The position numbers were made by a program, and so were the translations under genes. Under the pieces are notes generated by a model. It was not told where the DNA came from. It saw only the letters and a list, made by a program, of their open reading frames with translations, and ran no database searches. This document shows positions 7,511-16,060 of a stretch of 64,000 nt of DNA, one piece after another. The first letter of the stretch is position 1; each line of letters opens with the position of its first letter. Origin of the DNA: Planctomycetaceae bacterium (lineage in GTDB: Bacteria; Planctomycetota; Planctomycetia; Pirellulales; Pirellulaceae); assembly GCA_005778405.1 (NCBI GenBank), contig SXOA01000060.1:62001-126000 (forward strand), read 5' to 3'.

Positions 7511-8830
7511 ATGTCCCCCCTTTCCCGCCGCCGTTTTCTGTCCACTTCCGCTGCTGCCACGAGCGCGCTGGCGCTGGGAGCGTACGTAAATGTCTCGCCC
7601 GCGAAGGAATCGAAGTCTCCTAATGGGAAGCTGAATATTGCGGGGATCGGCGTGACCGGTCGGGGGGGCGAGGATATTGCCGGCGTGGCGAGCGAGAATG
7701 TCGTGGTACTGTGCGACGTGGATGAAAACTTGCTGGAGAAAGGGATGGCCCGCTTCAAGGCGGAGCGGAAGTACAAGGATTTCCGCGTGATGCTCGAGAA
7801 GGAGGAGAAGAACCTCGATGCCGTCGTGGTCGGCACACCGGACCACACCCACGCTCCTGCCGCAGCCATGGCCCTGCGGCTGGGAAAGCATGTCTACTGC
7901 GAGAAGCCACTGACGCATACGGTGAAAGAGGCCCGGGTGCTGGCCACGCTGGCCAAGGAGAAGAAGCTGGTCACGCAGATGGGGAACCAGATTCATGCCG
8001 GCGACAACTACCGCCGTGTCGTGGAGCTAGTGCAGAGTGGAGCGATCGGCAAAGTGACCGAAGTCCACGTCTGGGCCGGGGCCCAGTATCACAGCGCGAA
8101 GTTCACCACCGGCACAACGGCTCCCAAGGGTTTGGACTGGGATCTCTGGCTCGGCCCCGCGCCGGAGCGGCCGTACAGCGAAGGGGTGCATCCGTTTAAC
8201 TGGCGGAAGTTCTGGGACTACGGCACCGGGACACTGGGCGACTTTGGCTGCCACTACATGGACCTGGCGCACTGGGCGCTGAACCTGCGGGCCCCGACTG
8301 CCGTCGAAGCGAGCGGCGATCCCACACCGTTCGATCCGGTGAGCGCTCCGAAGTACTGCATCGCGCATTACGAATACCCCGCTCGCGGCGAGATGCCCGC
8401 CTGCAAGCTCCACTGGTATGACAGCGGCAAGCAACCGCCACTTTGGGCCAGCATCGAGAACGCCGACGCCAAAAACGCGACGGCCGGTGGCGGCCAGCTA
8501 TTCGTAGGCGAGATGGGGACGCTGCTTTCCAACTACGGAGGTCGCTGGCTGTTTCCTGAAAGCAAGTTCGCCGGCTTCAAGGCTCCCAAGGAGTCGATTC
8601 CCGCCTCCATCGGCCATCACCAGGAGTGGATCAACGCCGTCAAGACCGGCGGCACGACGACCTGCAACTTCGACTACGCCGGCGCGCTGACTGAAGCGGT
8701 CCTGCTGGGCACGGTCGCCTATCGGAGTGGCAAGCGAGTGGAATGGGACGCCGCCAACCTCAAGGTCACGAACAATCCGGATGCCGAGCAGTTCGTCCAC
8801 ACCGAATATCGGAAGGGGTGGACGCTGTAA
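7511..8830 (+). CDS. Tat-exported Gfo/Idh/MocA family oxidoreductase
   Basis: This 439-residue protein has a twin-arginine signal (SRRRFLSTSAAATSALALG). The NAD(P)-binding Rossmann domain (about 40-160) starts at KLNIAGIGVTGRGGED and carries the family motif CEKPLTHTV with C130, K132 and P133. The C-terminal alpha/beta domain contains GDFGCHYMDLAHWAL. The family oxidises or reduces sugars and inositols. The Tat-exported planctomycete versions are presumed periplasmic, with substrate unknown. GGAG at about 7499-7502 supports the ATG at 7511. The gene appears monocistronic and is followed by two strong hairpins shared with the convergent neighbour. Confidence 0.92.
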   Translation: MSPLSRRRFLSTSAAATSALALGAYVNVSPAKESKSPNGKLNIAGIGVTGRGGEDIAGVASENVVVLCDVDENLLEKGMARFKAERKYKDFRVMLEKEEKNLDAVVVGTPDHTHAPAAAMALRLGKHVYCEKPLTHTVKEARVLATLAKEKKLVTQMGNQIHAGDNYRRVVELVQSGAIGKVTEVHVWAGAQYHSAKFTTGTTAPKGLDWDLWLGPAPERPYSEGVHPFNWRKFWDYGTGTLGDFGCHYMDLAHWALNLRAPTAVEASGDPTPFDPVSAPKYCIAHYEYPARGEMPACKLHWYDSGKQPPLWASIENADAKNATAGGGQLFVGEMGTLLSNYGGRWLFPESKFAGFKAPKESIPASIGHHQEWINAVKTGGTTTCNFDYAGALTEAVLLGTVAYRSGKRVEWDAANLKVTNNPDAEQFVHTEYRKGWTL

Positions 8831-8842
8831 ATCCGCCAAAGA

Positions 8843-8890
8843 CGAGGCGGAGCCTCGGGGAAGTGTGGTCCCAGGCAGAGCCTGGGACCA
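8843..8890. terminator. Two hairpins between convergent genes
   Basis: CGAGGC (8843-8848) pairs with GCCTCG (8852-8857) around a 3-base loop. TGGTCCCAGGC (866-876 within the 8800s, that is 8866-8876) pairs perfectly with GCCTGGGACCA (8880-8890) around AGA. No T-run follows, so this is either a bidirectional terminator or a repeat of the CCCAGGC-AGA-GCCTGGG type often scattered in planctomycete genomes. The position between two convergent stop codons favours a transcript-end role. Confidence 0.6.
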
Positions 8891-8902
8891 AGAAGTTCGC
8901 CG

Positions 8903-11293
8903 TTACAGGACGGACAGCCAGTCTTTTTCGCGACTGAAGAGGCTTTCGAGTCCGCTGCTGGAGTCCGACGAGCGGACGTGGCGGCTGACTTCGCGGAGCA
9001 GGTCAAGGGTGTCCTCCAGCAGGCCGAGCTCGGGAGCCAGGTCGCGATGGAGGTTGTCCTGCAAGACGGAGTCGTGCGGATTCGGCATCGCCTGGCTGCC
9101 GATCTCTTCGCTCCGTTGTATCAGTCCTCCGGTTCGCTGCTCTGTACTGCTGGTGAAGGCAGCGACGAAGACTCCGGCACCTGGGGAGGCGGAATCGCCG
9201 CCGATGTTCGCCACAGCTCCCAGGGCCATCGAGGAAGCGGTGCCAACCCGCTCGATGCGGACGGCATCTGCCACAACCTTGCCGTTAGCCAAGTTGGAGA
9301 GGGACACGGTAAGAGAGTTCCCCGTGATGGTGACGGTGCGAACGCGGAACCAATTGGTGCCGTCTGCGGTGTAACCGGCGGAGGCCACGCGCTGATTGTG
9401 AACCGAGGTGCCAAAATTCTGGCTTCCCGCGGTGATGGAGACGGGAGCATTGGTGGCATTCAAGCCGTCGCCGGTCCAGCTCATGTAGATGCGATATTGC
9501 CCAGGAGGGAGGCTGGTGAAGGTCCACCGCGACACGGCGGTAGCGCTGGTGGCCTTACTGGCCACATGCACGTCCCCTTCCCGGCCGCGAGTCCCCAATT
9601 GCCAGATGCCGGTACGGGTGTTTCCGGCCGCGCCGTTGTCGATGGTCCGAGTCGTGCCGGCGCCAGTTGTCGTGGTGCCGACCGTCCCTTGCAAACGCAA
9701 GTCGTAGGTCCCTTCGTTCGCATCGCCGTTTGTAAAGGAGATGTTGCCGCTGAAGGTGCCGGCGGCGGTGGCATTGAGGCGGAGGGTGAAGGTGGCGGAC
9801 TGGCCGGCCAACAGCGTGGTGGTGGTGAGGTTAGAAACTTGTGTGAATCCGGTGGGAATGGCGGAAGTGATCGAGTTGATGGAAAGGTCCGCCGTGCCGA
9901 CATTCCTGACGGTGACTACGCGCGTTACCGCCGTACCGATCGGCGTGTTGCCGAAATCGATGGTGCCGCCATCGGCGATGTTGGTGGTCCCTACGAGGAC
10001 GCTGATTTCTGGGGATGGCGCGGCTGGAGTGACGCCGCCAGTGATGGTGTACTGTCCCAGGTTGCCATAGGCCGAGTTGCCGAACGTGCCGCTGCCGCGG
10101 ACGACCAGGAAGTAAGAACCGGCGGCGAGGTTGGTAGAGAGGGAAGCGCCGAAGGAGTCGCCGGGGTCGCTGACGCTGACGACCGTTCCGGCCGAATTGC
10201 GGATCTCGAGGGCCCCGTCCAAGTTGTTTCCGAACTGGGCGACGTTCATCTGGAAATTGACGCCGCCCCCGCCGGTCGAGAACTGGAACACGTCCACGTC
10301 CGTGCGGGAGCCGATGAGTCCGCCGAAGTTGACGCTGGTGCCGTTGACGGACAAGGTGCTGGGAGTGGTGAAGGTGTTGCTGTAGTCATCCGCCCGCAGA
10401 CCGAAGTTGTTGGTGCCATTGGCCAGGATGGAGACGTCATCTTGAAAGACTCCCGACCCCTGGTTGGTATTGCCGTTGTGCCAGGTGGTGCGATTGGCGG
10501 AGTAGCCCACCCCCATGATCGGAGCCCAGGCGGAGTTGCCAGCGTTGTATTCGGCTTGCAGCTGACCGTTCACCCAAGTGCTCTGATGCAGCAGGCCGAA
10601 GAGGTGGCCGGCTTCGTGGGAAGTGGCTTCGGCGACGTAGCGGGCGTTGCCGTTGCCGAGAGCGTCTTCGAAGACGTATCCGGTGTTGCTGGCGCTGTTG
10701 GTGAACCCGCCGACGTAAGCGACCCCGCCGGCGGACTGGCCGAACCAGTCGCTGTAATTGCCGCCAATGGCCAGGCGAACGGCGTTGCCGTTGGTGATGG
10801 CACCCGGGTCGATCGTGGTCACGTCGATGTTAAAAGGAGAATAGTCTTCGGCGACACGGGCCCAGATTTCGCGAATGGTGGATATCTCGCTATCGCTGAA
10901 CGTGGTCGCGTCGCCGTCCCGATCAAAGACGCGGGTGGTGCAATTGCTGTACGAGCCCCAGGACGCCTCAAAGTGGCCGTTGAAATCCAGGTACAATTTG
11001 ACTCGCGCCCCACTGTTGCTGGACAACTGAGGCAGCGCGGAAATCGGGCTGGCAGCGGAAGTCCCACCGGAGCCGGTTGTGCCGGACTGGGCGATGTCGG
11101 CGGGAAACAGGCTCTCCAGGTCCTGACCCGAGCAAATCGGGCACGAGCAAGCGCCGCCATGCGAAAGCGTAAGCGGCAGATTGTCGCCCGCCGACAGCGA
11201 GGACGTCATCGCCAGCCGCGGCTCGAGGATCTCTAGCCTCGGCAGGTATTTGGTCTCGTCAGCGGGCGAGATGGCTCGTCGGGCGCGCAACAT
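8903..11293 (-). CDS. Exported multidomain metalloprotease (matrixin-like)
   Basis: This 796-residue protein begins with the planctomycete LEPR-type N-terminus (LEILEPRLAMT, LEPR at 23-26). A metzincin-type domain lies at about 95-290, with the zinc motif HEAGHLFGLLH (H226, E227, H230, H236). A pre-peptidase-like beta domain follows at about 300-415, a choice-of-anchor-D/ASPM-like Ig domain at about 428-537 (SVLVGTTNIADGGTIDFG), and a golvesin/Xly carbohydrate-binding-like domain at about 550-682 (GQYRIYMSWTGDG). The last 110 residues are Ser-rich with no obvious anchor or PEP-CTERM motif. It likely acts at or outside the cell surface on proteins. It is convergent with the Gfo/Idh gene. Confidence 0.85.
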   Translation of the reverse strand: MLRARRAISPADETKYLPRLEILEPRLAMTSSLSAGDNLPLTLSHGGACSCPICSGQDLESLFPADIAQSGTTGSGGTSAASPISALPQLSSNSGARVKLYLDFNGHFEASWGSYSNCTTRVFDRDGDATTFSDSEISTIREIWARVAEDYSPFNIDVTTIDPGAITNGNAVRLAIGGNYSDWFGQSAGGVAYVGGFTNSASNTGYVFEDALGNGNARYVAEATSHEAGHLFGLLHQSTWVNGQLQAEYNAGNSAWAPIMGVGYSANRTTWHNGNTNQGSGVFQDDVSILANGTNNFGLRADDYSNTFTTPSTLSVNGTSVNFGGLIGSRTDVDVFQFSTGGGGVNFQMNVAQFGNNLDGALEIRNSAGTVVSVSDPGDSFGASLSTNLAAGSYFLVVRGSGTFGNSAYGNLGQYTITGGVTPAAPSPEISVLVGTTNIADGGTIDFGNTPIGTAVTRVVTVRNVGTADLSINSITSAIPTGFTQVSNLTTTTLLAGQSATFTLRLNATAAGTFSGNISFTNGDANEGTYDLRLQGTVGTTTTGAGTTRTIDNGAAGNTRTGIWQLGTRGREGDVHVASKATSATAVSRWTFTSLPPGQYRIYMSWTGDGLNATNAPVSITAGSQNFGTSVHNQRVASAGYTADGTNWFRVRTVTITGNSLTVSLSNLANGKVVADAVRIERVGTASSMALGAVANIGGDSASPGAGVFVAAFTSSTEQRTGGLIQRSEEIGSQAMPNPHDSVLQDNLHRDLAPELGLLEDTLDLLREVSRHVRSSDSSSGLESLFSREKDWLSVL

Positions 11294-11526
11294 GACACAG
11301 GTTCCCTGACAGCGGAAATCAAGAGATGCGGAGTCGGTGAGGTGTGGCTAGGGACCGAGAACTCGGCTGCCCTGAACGCCATCTGAAATCTAGGTCATAA
11401 CGGGCCGGAGTCAAATTCTGAGGGGATAGACGAGATTTGTCGCGACCTAGAGGCCATTTACCGTTAGAATCCGCGGCATAGAGTTGAAACGATTGGATTT
11501 CGAATTGAGGAGTCGGCGGAGGCTGC

Positions 11527-12378
11527 ATGTCCTACTGGCAAAACAAAGTAGCAATCGTCACCGGCGGGTCGTCCGGACTGGGGCTGACGATTGCCAAGAA
11601 GCTGTATGCCTCGGGATCGACCGTGGTGCTGGCCGCCCGAGATGCCGACCGCCTCAAGATAGCTGCCCGCGAAGTCCGTGGGGCCGCCACTGAACTGACC
11701 ATCGGCCCGGTGAAAGGGAGCGGCATCGAGCAGCGAGGGGCCATTGGAATCTCCTGCGACATCACCCGCGACGAGCAAGTCGCTTCGCTCATCGGCTCGA
11801 CGCTGGACCGCTTTGGCCAGCTCGACGTGCTGGTCAACTGTGCCGGAAAGTCCGGCCGCGGCAAGGTGCTCGACACCACGCCGGAGCAGTTTCAGGAAAT
11901 GTGGGAACTCAATTTCTTGGCTCTCGTCCGCTGTACCCGCGCCGCCGCGCCACATCTCCTGAAGAGCCGCGGGCACCTCGTCAACATTGGCTCGCTGGCT
12001 TCCAAGTCAGCATCGAAATATCTCGGTGCGTATCCGGCGACCAAATTCGCCGTCGCCGCGTATACCCAGCAATTGAGATTAGAACTGGAGCCCGAGGGAC
12101 TGCACGTCCTGCTCGTCTGCCCCGGCCCTCTCAAGCGGGACGACGCCGGCCAGCGCTACGCGGACCAGGTGGGCAATCTGCCGGAGGGTGCCAGCCAACC
12201 GGGCGGCGGAGTGAAACTCGGCGGCATTGATCCCGAGCGGCTCGCGAGAAAGATTCTGTCCGCTTGCGAGCGCCGCAAGAAAGAGCTCGTCATGCCCTGC
12301 AAATCGAAAGTGCTCTTCGCAATGTCGCAACTTTCGCCGTCGCTCGGCGATTGGGTGGTCAATCGGATGACGAGTTAG
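11527..12378 (+). CDS. SDR family NAD(P)-dependent oxidoreductase
   Basis: This is a 283-residue classical short-chain dehydrogenase. The coenzyme motif TGGSSGLG is at 12-19, followed by NCAGKSG. The catalytic triad is S156, Y169 and K173 (YPATK). The protein is cytoplasmic. A GGAGG sequence five bases before the ATG fixes the start. The C-terminal segment (ARKILSACERRKKELVMP) is typical of DHRS7-like bacterial members. The substrate is unknown. The neighbours on both sides run on the opposite strand, so it is probably transcribed alone. Confidence 0.9.
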   Translation: MSYWQNKVAIVTGGSSGLGLTIAKKLYASGSTVVLAARDADRLKIAAREVRGAATELTIGPVKGSGIEQRGAIGISCDITRDEQVASLIGSTLDRFGQLDVLVNCAGKSGRGKVLDTTPEQFQEMWELNFLALVRCTRAAAPHLLKSRGHLVNIGSLASKSASKYLGAYPATKFAVAAYTQQLRLELEPEGLHVLLVCPGPLKRDDAGQRYADQVGNLPEGASQPGGGVKLGGIDPERLARKILSACERRKKELVMPCKSKVLFAMSQLSPSLGDWVVNRMTS

Positions 12379-12403
12379 GAAGAGGCCATCTGACAGAGAC
12401 GGC

Positions 12404-14875
12404 TTACTTGGCGGGAGCCGGCACCGGAGCCGGCACGGGAGCGACGGGTGCTGTCGGTGCGGCTGGTGCGGCTGGTGCGGCCGCTACGGCATTGCTTGGT
12501 TGGCTCACTTGCCCCAGCAGTCGTTTCGCTTCGCTAATCACGAACTTGTATTCCATAAAGGGCTGGAAACCAATGTCGTGCCACCGGACGAGTCCGTTGC
12601 CGTCGATAAAAAACGTGCCGTGCAGGGGCAGGTTCTCGAAGTCGTCGAAGCAGCGGTAGGCTTTGAAGGCAGCTAGTGAGTTGTCGGCGAAGAGTGGGAT
12701 GGGAAATGTACCGTCCTTGTAGTTTTCAATGGATTGTTTCAGCCCCGCCTGGTTGTCGCTGCTGATGGCGATGAGCGAAAGGCCGGCGGCATCGAATTCT
12801 CCCTTGGCCTTGGCGAATGCTTGCAACTGCTGGGCACAGTGCAGGCAGCCATGGCCGAGGAAGAATATGACGACGACTGGCTTGCCTTGAAACTCGGCCA
12901 GGGTATGGTCGGCGCCGCTATTGTCCTTGAGCGTCCAGGCCGAGGCGGGGGTGGGCTGCCAGCGGAATGGGCCGAGCGTATCAAGACTGGGACGATTGCC
13001 GACGTCGGACTTCGGCGGCTTGACCACCCGCCAGTCGTCGGGAAATTGCAGCTCCTTGGCGATCGGCGCCAAGCGGGCTAGCGCGGGTGAGGACGTGAGC
13101 GCCGTGGGCTCGATGGTACCGGAGATTTCTCGCAGTTCATTGAAGGCAGTTTTGGCATCGTCCTTCTTGCCCGCTCGCCAGAGGATGTCGATCAGCGTCG
13201 CGAGGGGGAGGACTTCGTTTTTGTTGCCATTCACATGGTTGCGGGCGGCAGTTATCGCCGGATCGACCTCGCCGGCCTGAAATTGCACGATGGCCAGATA
13301 ACGCTGATCAACCCCGCCGGCTTTGCGGAGGAGCTCGAGCCCTTCCTTGAATTTTCCGGATGCCACAAGTTGATGCCCGGTGAGCTCATCGATCCCTTTT
13401 TGCAGCTCATTGATTTTCCCTTCGTTCTTCTTTTTGGCTTCGTCCTTGGCCTTGGTGATGTCGGCCTCGGGCTTCTTCTCCGTTGTGGCTTTGGCAGCGG
13501 CTTCGTTGATGGCCCTTTCCTGAATTGCTTTCTCGTCTGCCTGCCTCTTTTGTAAGTCGGCAAGCTGGGCGTTTCCCTGGGCGACCTCGCCGCGGCGATA
13601 ATGGGCCATCCCAAGATGCCGCAACCGCTTGGTCTGCTCATTCTCGGTATCGGTCGGTTCCAGGTACGTCGTGTTGCTCAGGGTGATGACCTCATCCCAC
13701 AGCTCAAACGCCGTCAGCACGTCAAACAGTCGCTGCCGTCCGAGATTGGCACTGCCGCCCCGGCCGAGCGTGTTGTACTTGGGATGCCGCGGCAGGTCGC
13801 ACATGTTTTTGGCGAGGTCGGCGGCGTCCTTCATCCGTCCGCAGCTAATCATGTTGCGGATGAACCACTCGTTGTTGTGGGCGAAGTTGTGAATCTGGTC
13901 CGGCAGCACCCGGTCACGCATCATGTGGGCGTAGTCGACGCGAGCCGAAGCCTCCTGCTGGAAACAGGCGTCGTCGAACCGCCGCAGCTTGGAAAAAATG
14001 TGCCCCGGCATGTGCCACATGTGGGCGATGCCTGGGCTGGTCTGCCCGCATTTGCCGGACGAATCCACCGCGTTCTCGGCACGCTCATAATCCCACAGGT
14101 GGATGCGATAGTGATGGGCGGGATGCATCGGGTCGAGGCGAAAGACCTGGTCGAGCACCGCGTCGATGGCGATGTGGCTGCTGATGGGGATGCCCGCGTC
14201 GCGGTTCTTCCAGAGCTGCAGGGCGAGGAAGGCCCGGGCCTCGATATCGTCCGGGAACTTGTAGAGAATCTTTTCAAGGGCCCGCGTGTAGGCTTCGTTC
14301 CGCTCTTTCTTCTTGTTCCCATCCGCCTTGAGGTAGGCATCGAGGGCGTCGATGTACATCAGCTCGCGTTCGCTGAGCCCGGCTTTGTGCTTGACGCATT
14401 CGGCCATGAACTTTTTGGCCCGGTCCTGGTTGTCGATGTTGGCCATCGCCATTCCCCAGTAGGCGATGCCGCATTCTTTGTCGAGCGCGGCGGCCTGGCG
14501 AAAGGATCGCTCCGCCTCGTAGTACCAAAAGCCGTGCACCTGGCCGATACCCTGGCAGATGAACTGCTGGGCCTCGGGAACTTTCGTGGTCACCGGAAAA
14601 ACAATTTTGGGCATCCCCTGCATCAAGTACGCCTTCTGTCGCGGCCCTTCGTTGAAAACTTCGGCGTGGAACGAGTGGCCTGGGAGGGGACTGGCGGCGG
14701 GCGCGGGAGTGGCCGGAGTCGCCGTCGCCGGTGTTGCGGCAGTTGCCGTGGCAGCGGGAGTTGGTGCCGCAGGCTTCGCGGGTTCCGGGGGCTTCGTTTC
14801 CTGGGAGATTGCCGCGGATGCAAACAGCAGGCCCAAAACCAGGGAAAGTGAAGTAACGCGGCAGAATCGCAGCAT
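12404..14875 (-). CDS. Exported TPR protein with C-terminal redoxin domain
   Basis: This 823-residue protein has a signal peptide (MLRFCRVTSLSLVLGLLFAS) and a Pro/Ala-rich linker. A long helical TPR-like region at about 90-620 includes GFWYYEAERSFRQAA and HMWHMPGHIFSKL. The C-terminal AhpC/TSA-type thioredoxin fold has GCLHC (C677 and C680). The redox pair suggests disulfide exchange in the periplasm, with the TPR part binding a partner. The tail is Ala/Pro-rich and low in complexity. The start at 14875 is preferred over one 26 codons upstream because the signal peptide begins there. A coiled-coil Lys/Glu-rich insert lies near residues 455-500. It is convergent with the SDR gene. Confidence 0.85.
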   Translation of the reverse strand: MLRFCRVTSLSLVLGLLFASAAISQETKPPEPAKPAAPTPAATATAATPATATPATPAPAASPLPGHSFHAEVFNEGPRQKAYLMQGMPKIVFPVTTKVPEAQQFICQGIGQVHGFWYYEAERSFRQAAALDKECGIAYWGMAMANIDNQDRAKKFMAECVKHKAGLSERELMYIDALDAYLKADGNKKKERNEAYTRALEKILYKFPDDIEARAFLALQLWKNRDAGIPISSHIAIDAVLDQVFRLDPMHPAHHYRIHLWDYERAENAVDSSGKCGQTSPGIAHMWHMPGHIFSKLRRFDDACFQQEASARVDYAHMMRDRVLPDQIHNFAHNNEWFIRNMISCGRMKDAADLAKNMCDLPRHPKYNTLGRGGSANLGRQRLFDVLTAFELWDEVITLSNTTYLEPTDTENEQTKRLRHLGMAHYRRGEVAQGNAQLADLQKRQADEKAIQERAINEAAAKATTEKKPEADITKAKDEAKKKNEGKINELQKGIDELTGHQLVASGKFKEGLELLRKAGGVDQRYLAIVQFQAGEVDPAITAARNHVNGNKNEVLPLATLIDILWRAGKKDDAKTAFNELREISGTIEPTALTSSPALARLAPIAKELQFPDDWRVVKPPKSDVGNRPSLDTLGPFRWQPTPASAWTLKDNSGADHTLAEFQGKPVVVIFFLGHGCLHCAQQLQAFAKAKGEFDAAGLSLIAISSDNQAGLKQSIENYKDGTFPIPLFADNSLAAFKAYRCFDDFENLPLHGTFFIDGNGLVRWHDIGFQPFMEYKFVISEAKRLLGQVSQPSNAVAAAPAAPAAPTAPVAPVPAPVPAPAK

Positions 14876-14956
14876 GGCGGGAGTTCCAGGGAAGGAACGC
14901 ATGGGCGGGGAAGTTCCCCCAGCATAACATCCAGCTGAGGAAAAATGAACCAAGTG

Positions 14957-16060
14957 TCAGGCCGCGCTCGCCAGCTTGGCGTGCAGCGGCGTACCTTGCA
15001 GCAGCATGCATCCCTGGGACATTTCCAGCAGGCCAGGGCGGCCGACGGCGGCGGTGGGGCAGGCGATGGTGCCGTCCAGGCGATTCCAGTGTTGCTTGAG
15101 CGCAAAGGGAATCGAACACGAGCTGACGTTCCCGGCCGAGCTAGTCAGCCCGTTGATGATCTCCCCCGTGATGCCAAGGGTCTCAATTTTCATCGCCGCG
15201 AGACGAATGATGCCGGTGCCGGCCTGGTGGGGGACGACGAAGCGGATGTCGGCTGGGGAAATGTGCGTCGCCGCAAGGGCCTTGGCGATTGCCGCCGACA
15301 TGGCTCGCGGGGCGGCGTCGGCGACTCCCATGCCGTTCAAGGAAAAGACCAGCCTCTGCGGGGCGTATTCCTTGCCGCCACCCTTTTGCGGAACGAGGAC
15401 ACTTTCCCGCAAATGAAAGTTGAAGAACGCGCCATCGGCCGGCTGCTTCTCGGCTTTGGCATAGAGCAAGTTGAAGTGCACCGGATACTGCGGGCTGTCC
15501 TGCCGCGCCAGCAGCGTGGCCGTGGCCATATCGCCGAACAGGGCCCCTGTTTGTGTACAAGCAAAATCCGTGATGCGGCTGATGCGGTTGGAATTGATGA
15601 TGAGGATGAATTGATGGGTTTCGATGCTCGCCAGTCGCCTCTGGGCGATGGACATGGCTTTCGCAAAGCCGCTGCAAAACCAGTTGATGGCGTACCGCGG
15701 ACATTCCGGCAACTGGATCTTCTGGGCGAATCGCCGGGCCGCCCGCTTCAGCCGCTCCCCTCCCGCGTGCTCGGCATCGAGGAATTGTTCCGCGACGCTC
15801 CGCGGAATAAACGACGGCGATGCGAAGACCAGGCCGGCACAGTTTTGCCAATCGCAGCCGGTTTCCCGCTGCAGGATTTCCGTCACGCGAACCGCCATCG
15901 CCACTTCATCTTCTTCTGAAATCGTCCTGGACTGAATCCCCGTCTGATGGACGAACTTGCGAGGAATCGTCCCCTCGAACCAGTCGTTGCCGAGAACCCA
16001 CGGCGGCTGATAGGTCGCAATCGCAGAGATGCCCAGGTTCGTAGTCTGCCCGGTGGTCAT
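14957..16060 (-). CDS. 3-oxoacyl-ACP synthase III-like protein
   Basis: This 367-residue thiolase-fold protein of the FabH/HMG-CoA-synthase type has a nucleophile Cys in NWFCSGFAKA (C129). It also carries the His motif HQAGTGII and an Asn motif (GNVSSCSIPFAL), so the Cys-His-Asn triad is complete. It should condense an acyl thioester with malonyl-ACP or a similar unit. The start overlaps the hemB stop by four bases (ATGA, 16057-16060), so translation is probably coupled to hemB. It differs from housekeeping FabH in the segment before the Cys and may serve a specialised lipid or polyketide step. The exact substrate is unknown. Confidence 0.85.
   Translation of the reverse strand: MTTGQTTNLGISAIATYQPPWVLGNDWFEGTIPRKFVHQTGIQSRTISEEDEVAMAVRVTEILQRETGCDWQNCAGLVFASPSFIPRSVAEQFLDAEHAGGERLKRAARRFAQKIQLPECPRYAINWFCSGFAKAMSIAQRRLASIETHQFILIINSNRISRITDFACTQTGALFGDMATATLLARQDSPQYPVHFNLLYAKAEKQPADGAFFNFHLRESVLVPQKGGGKEYAPQRLVFSLNGMGVADAAPRAMSAAIAKALAATHISPADIRFVVPHQAGTGIIRLAAMKIETLGITGEIINGLTSSAGNVSSCSIPFALKQHWNRLDGTIACPTAAVGRPGLLEMSQGCMLLQGTPLHAKLASAA

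Noticed and set aside
8978-11236. Long open frame on the plus strand (752 codons)
   Set aside because: It is antisense to the metalloprotease, with low-complexity Gly/Ala/Asp-rich peptide and no domain. It is a shadow of the real gene.
13601-14851. Plus-strand open frame of 416 codons
   Set aside because: It is antisense to the TPR-redoxin gene. The peptide is biased in Val, Gly and Leu and lacks a signal or motif.
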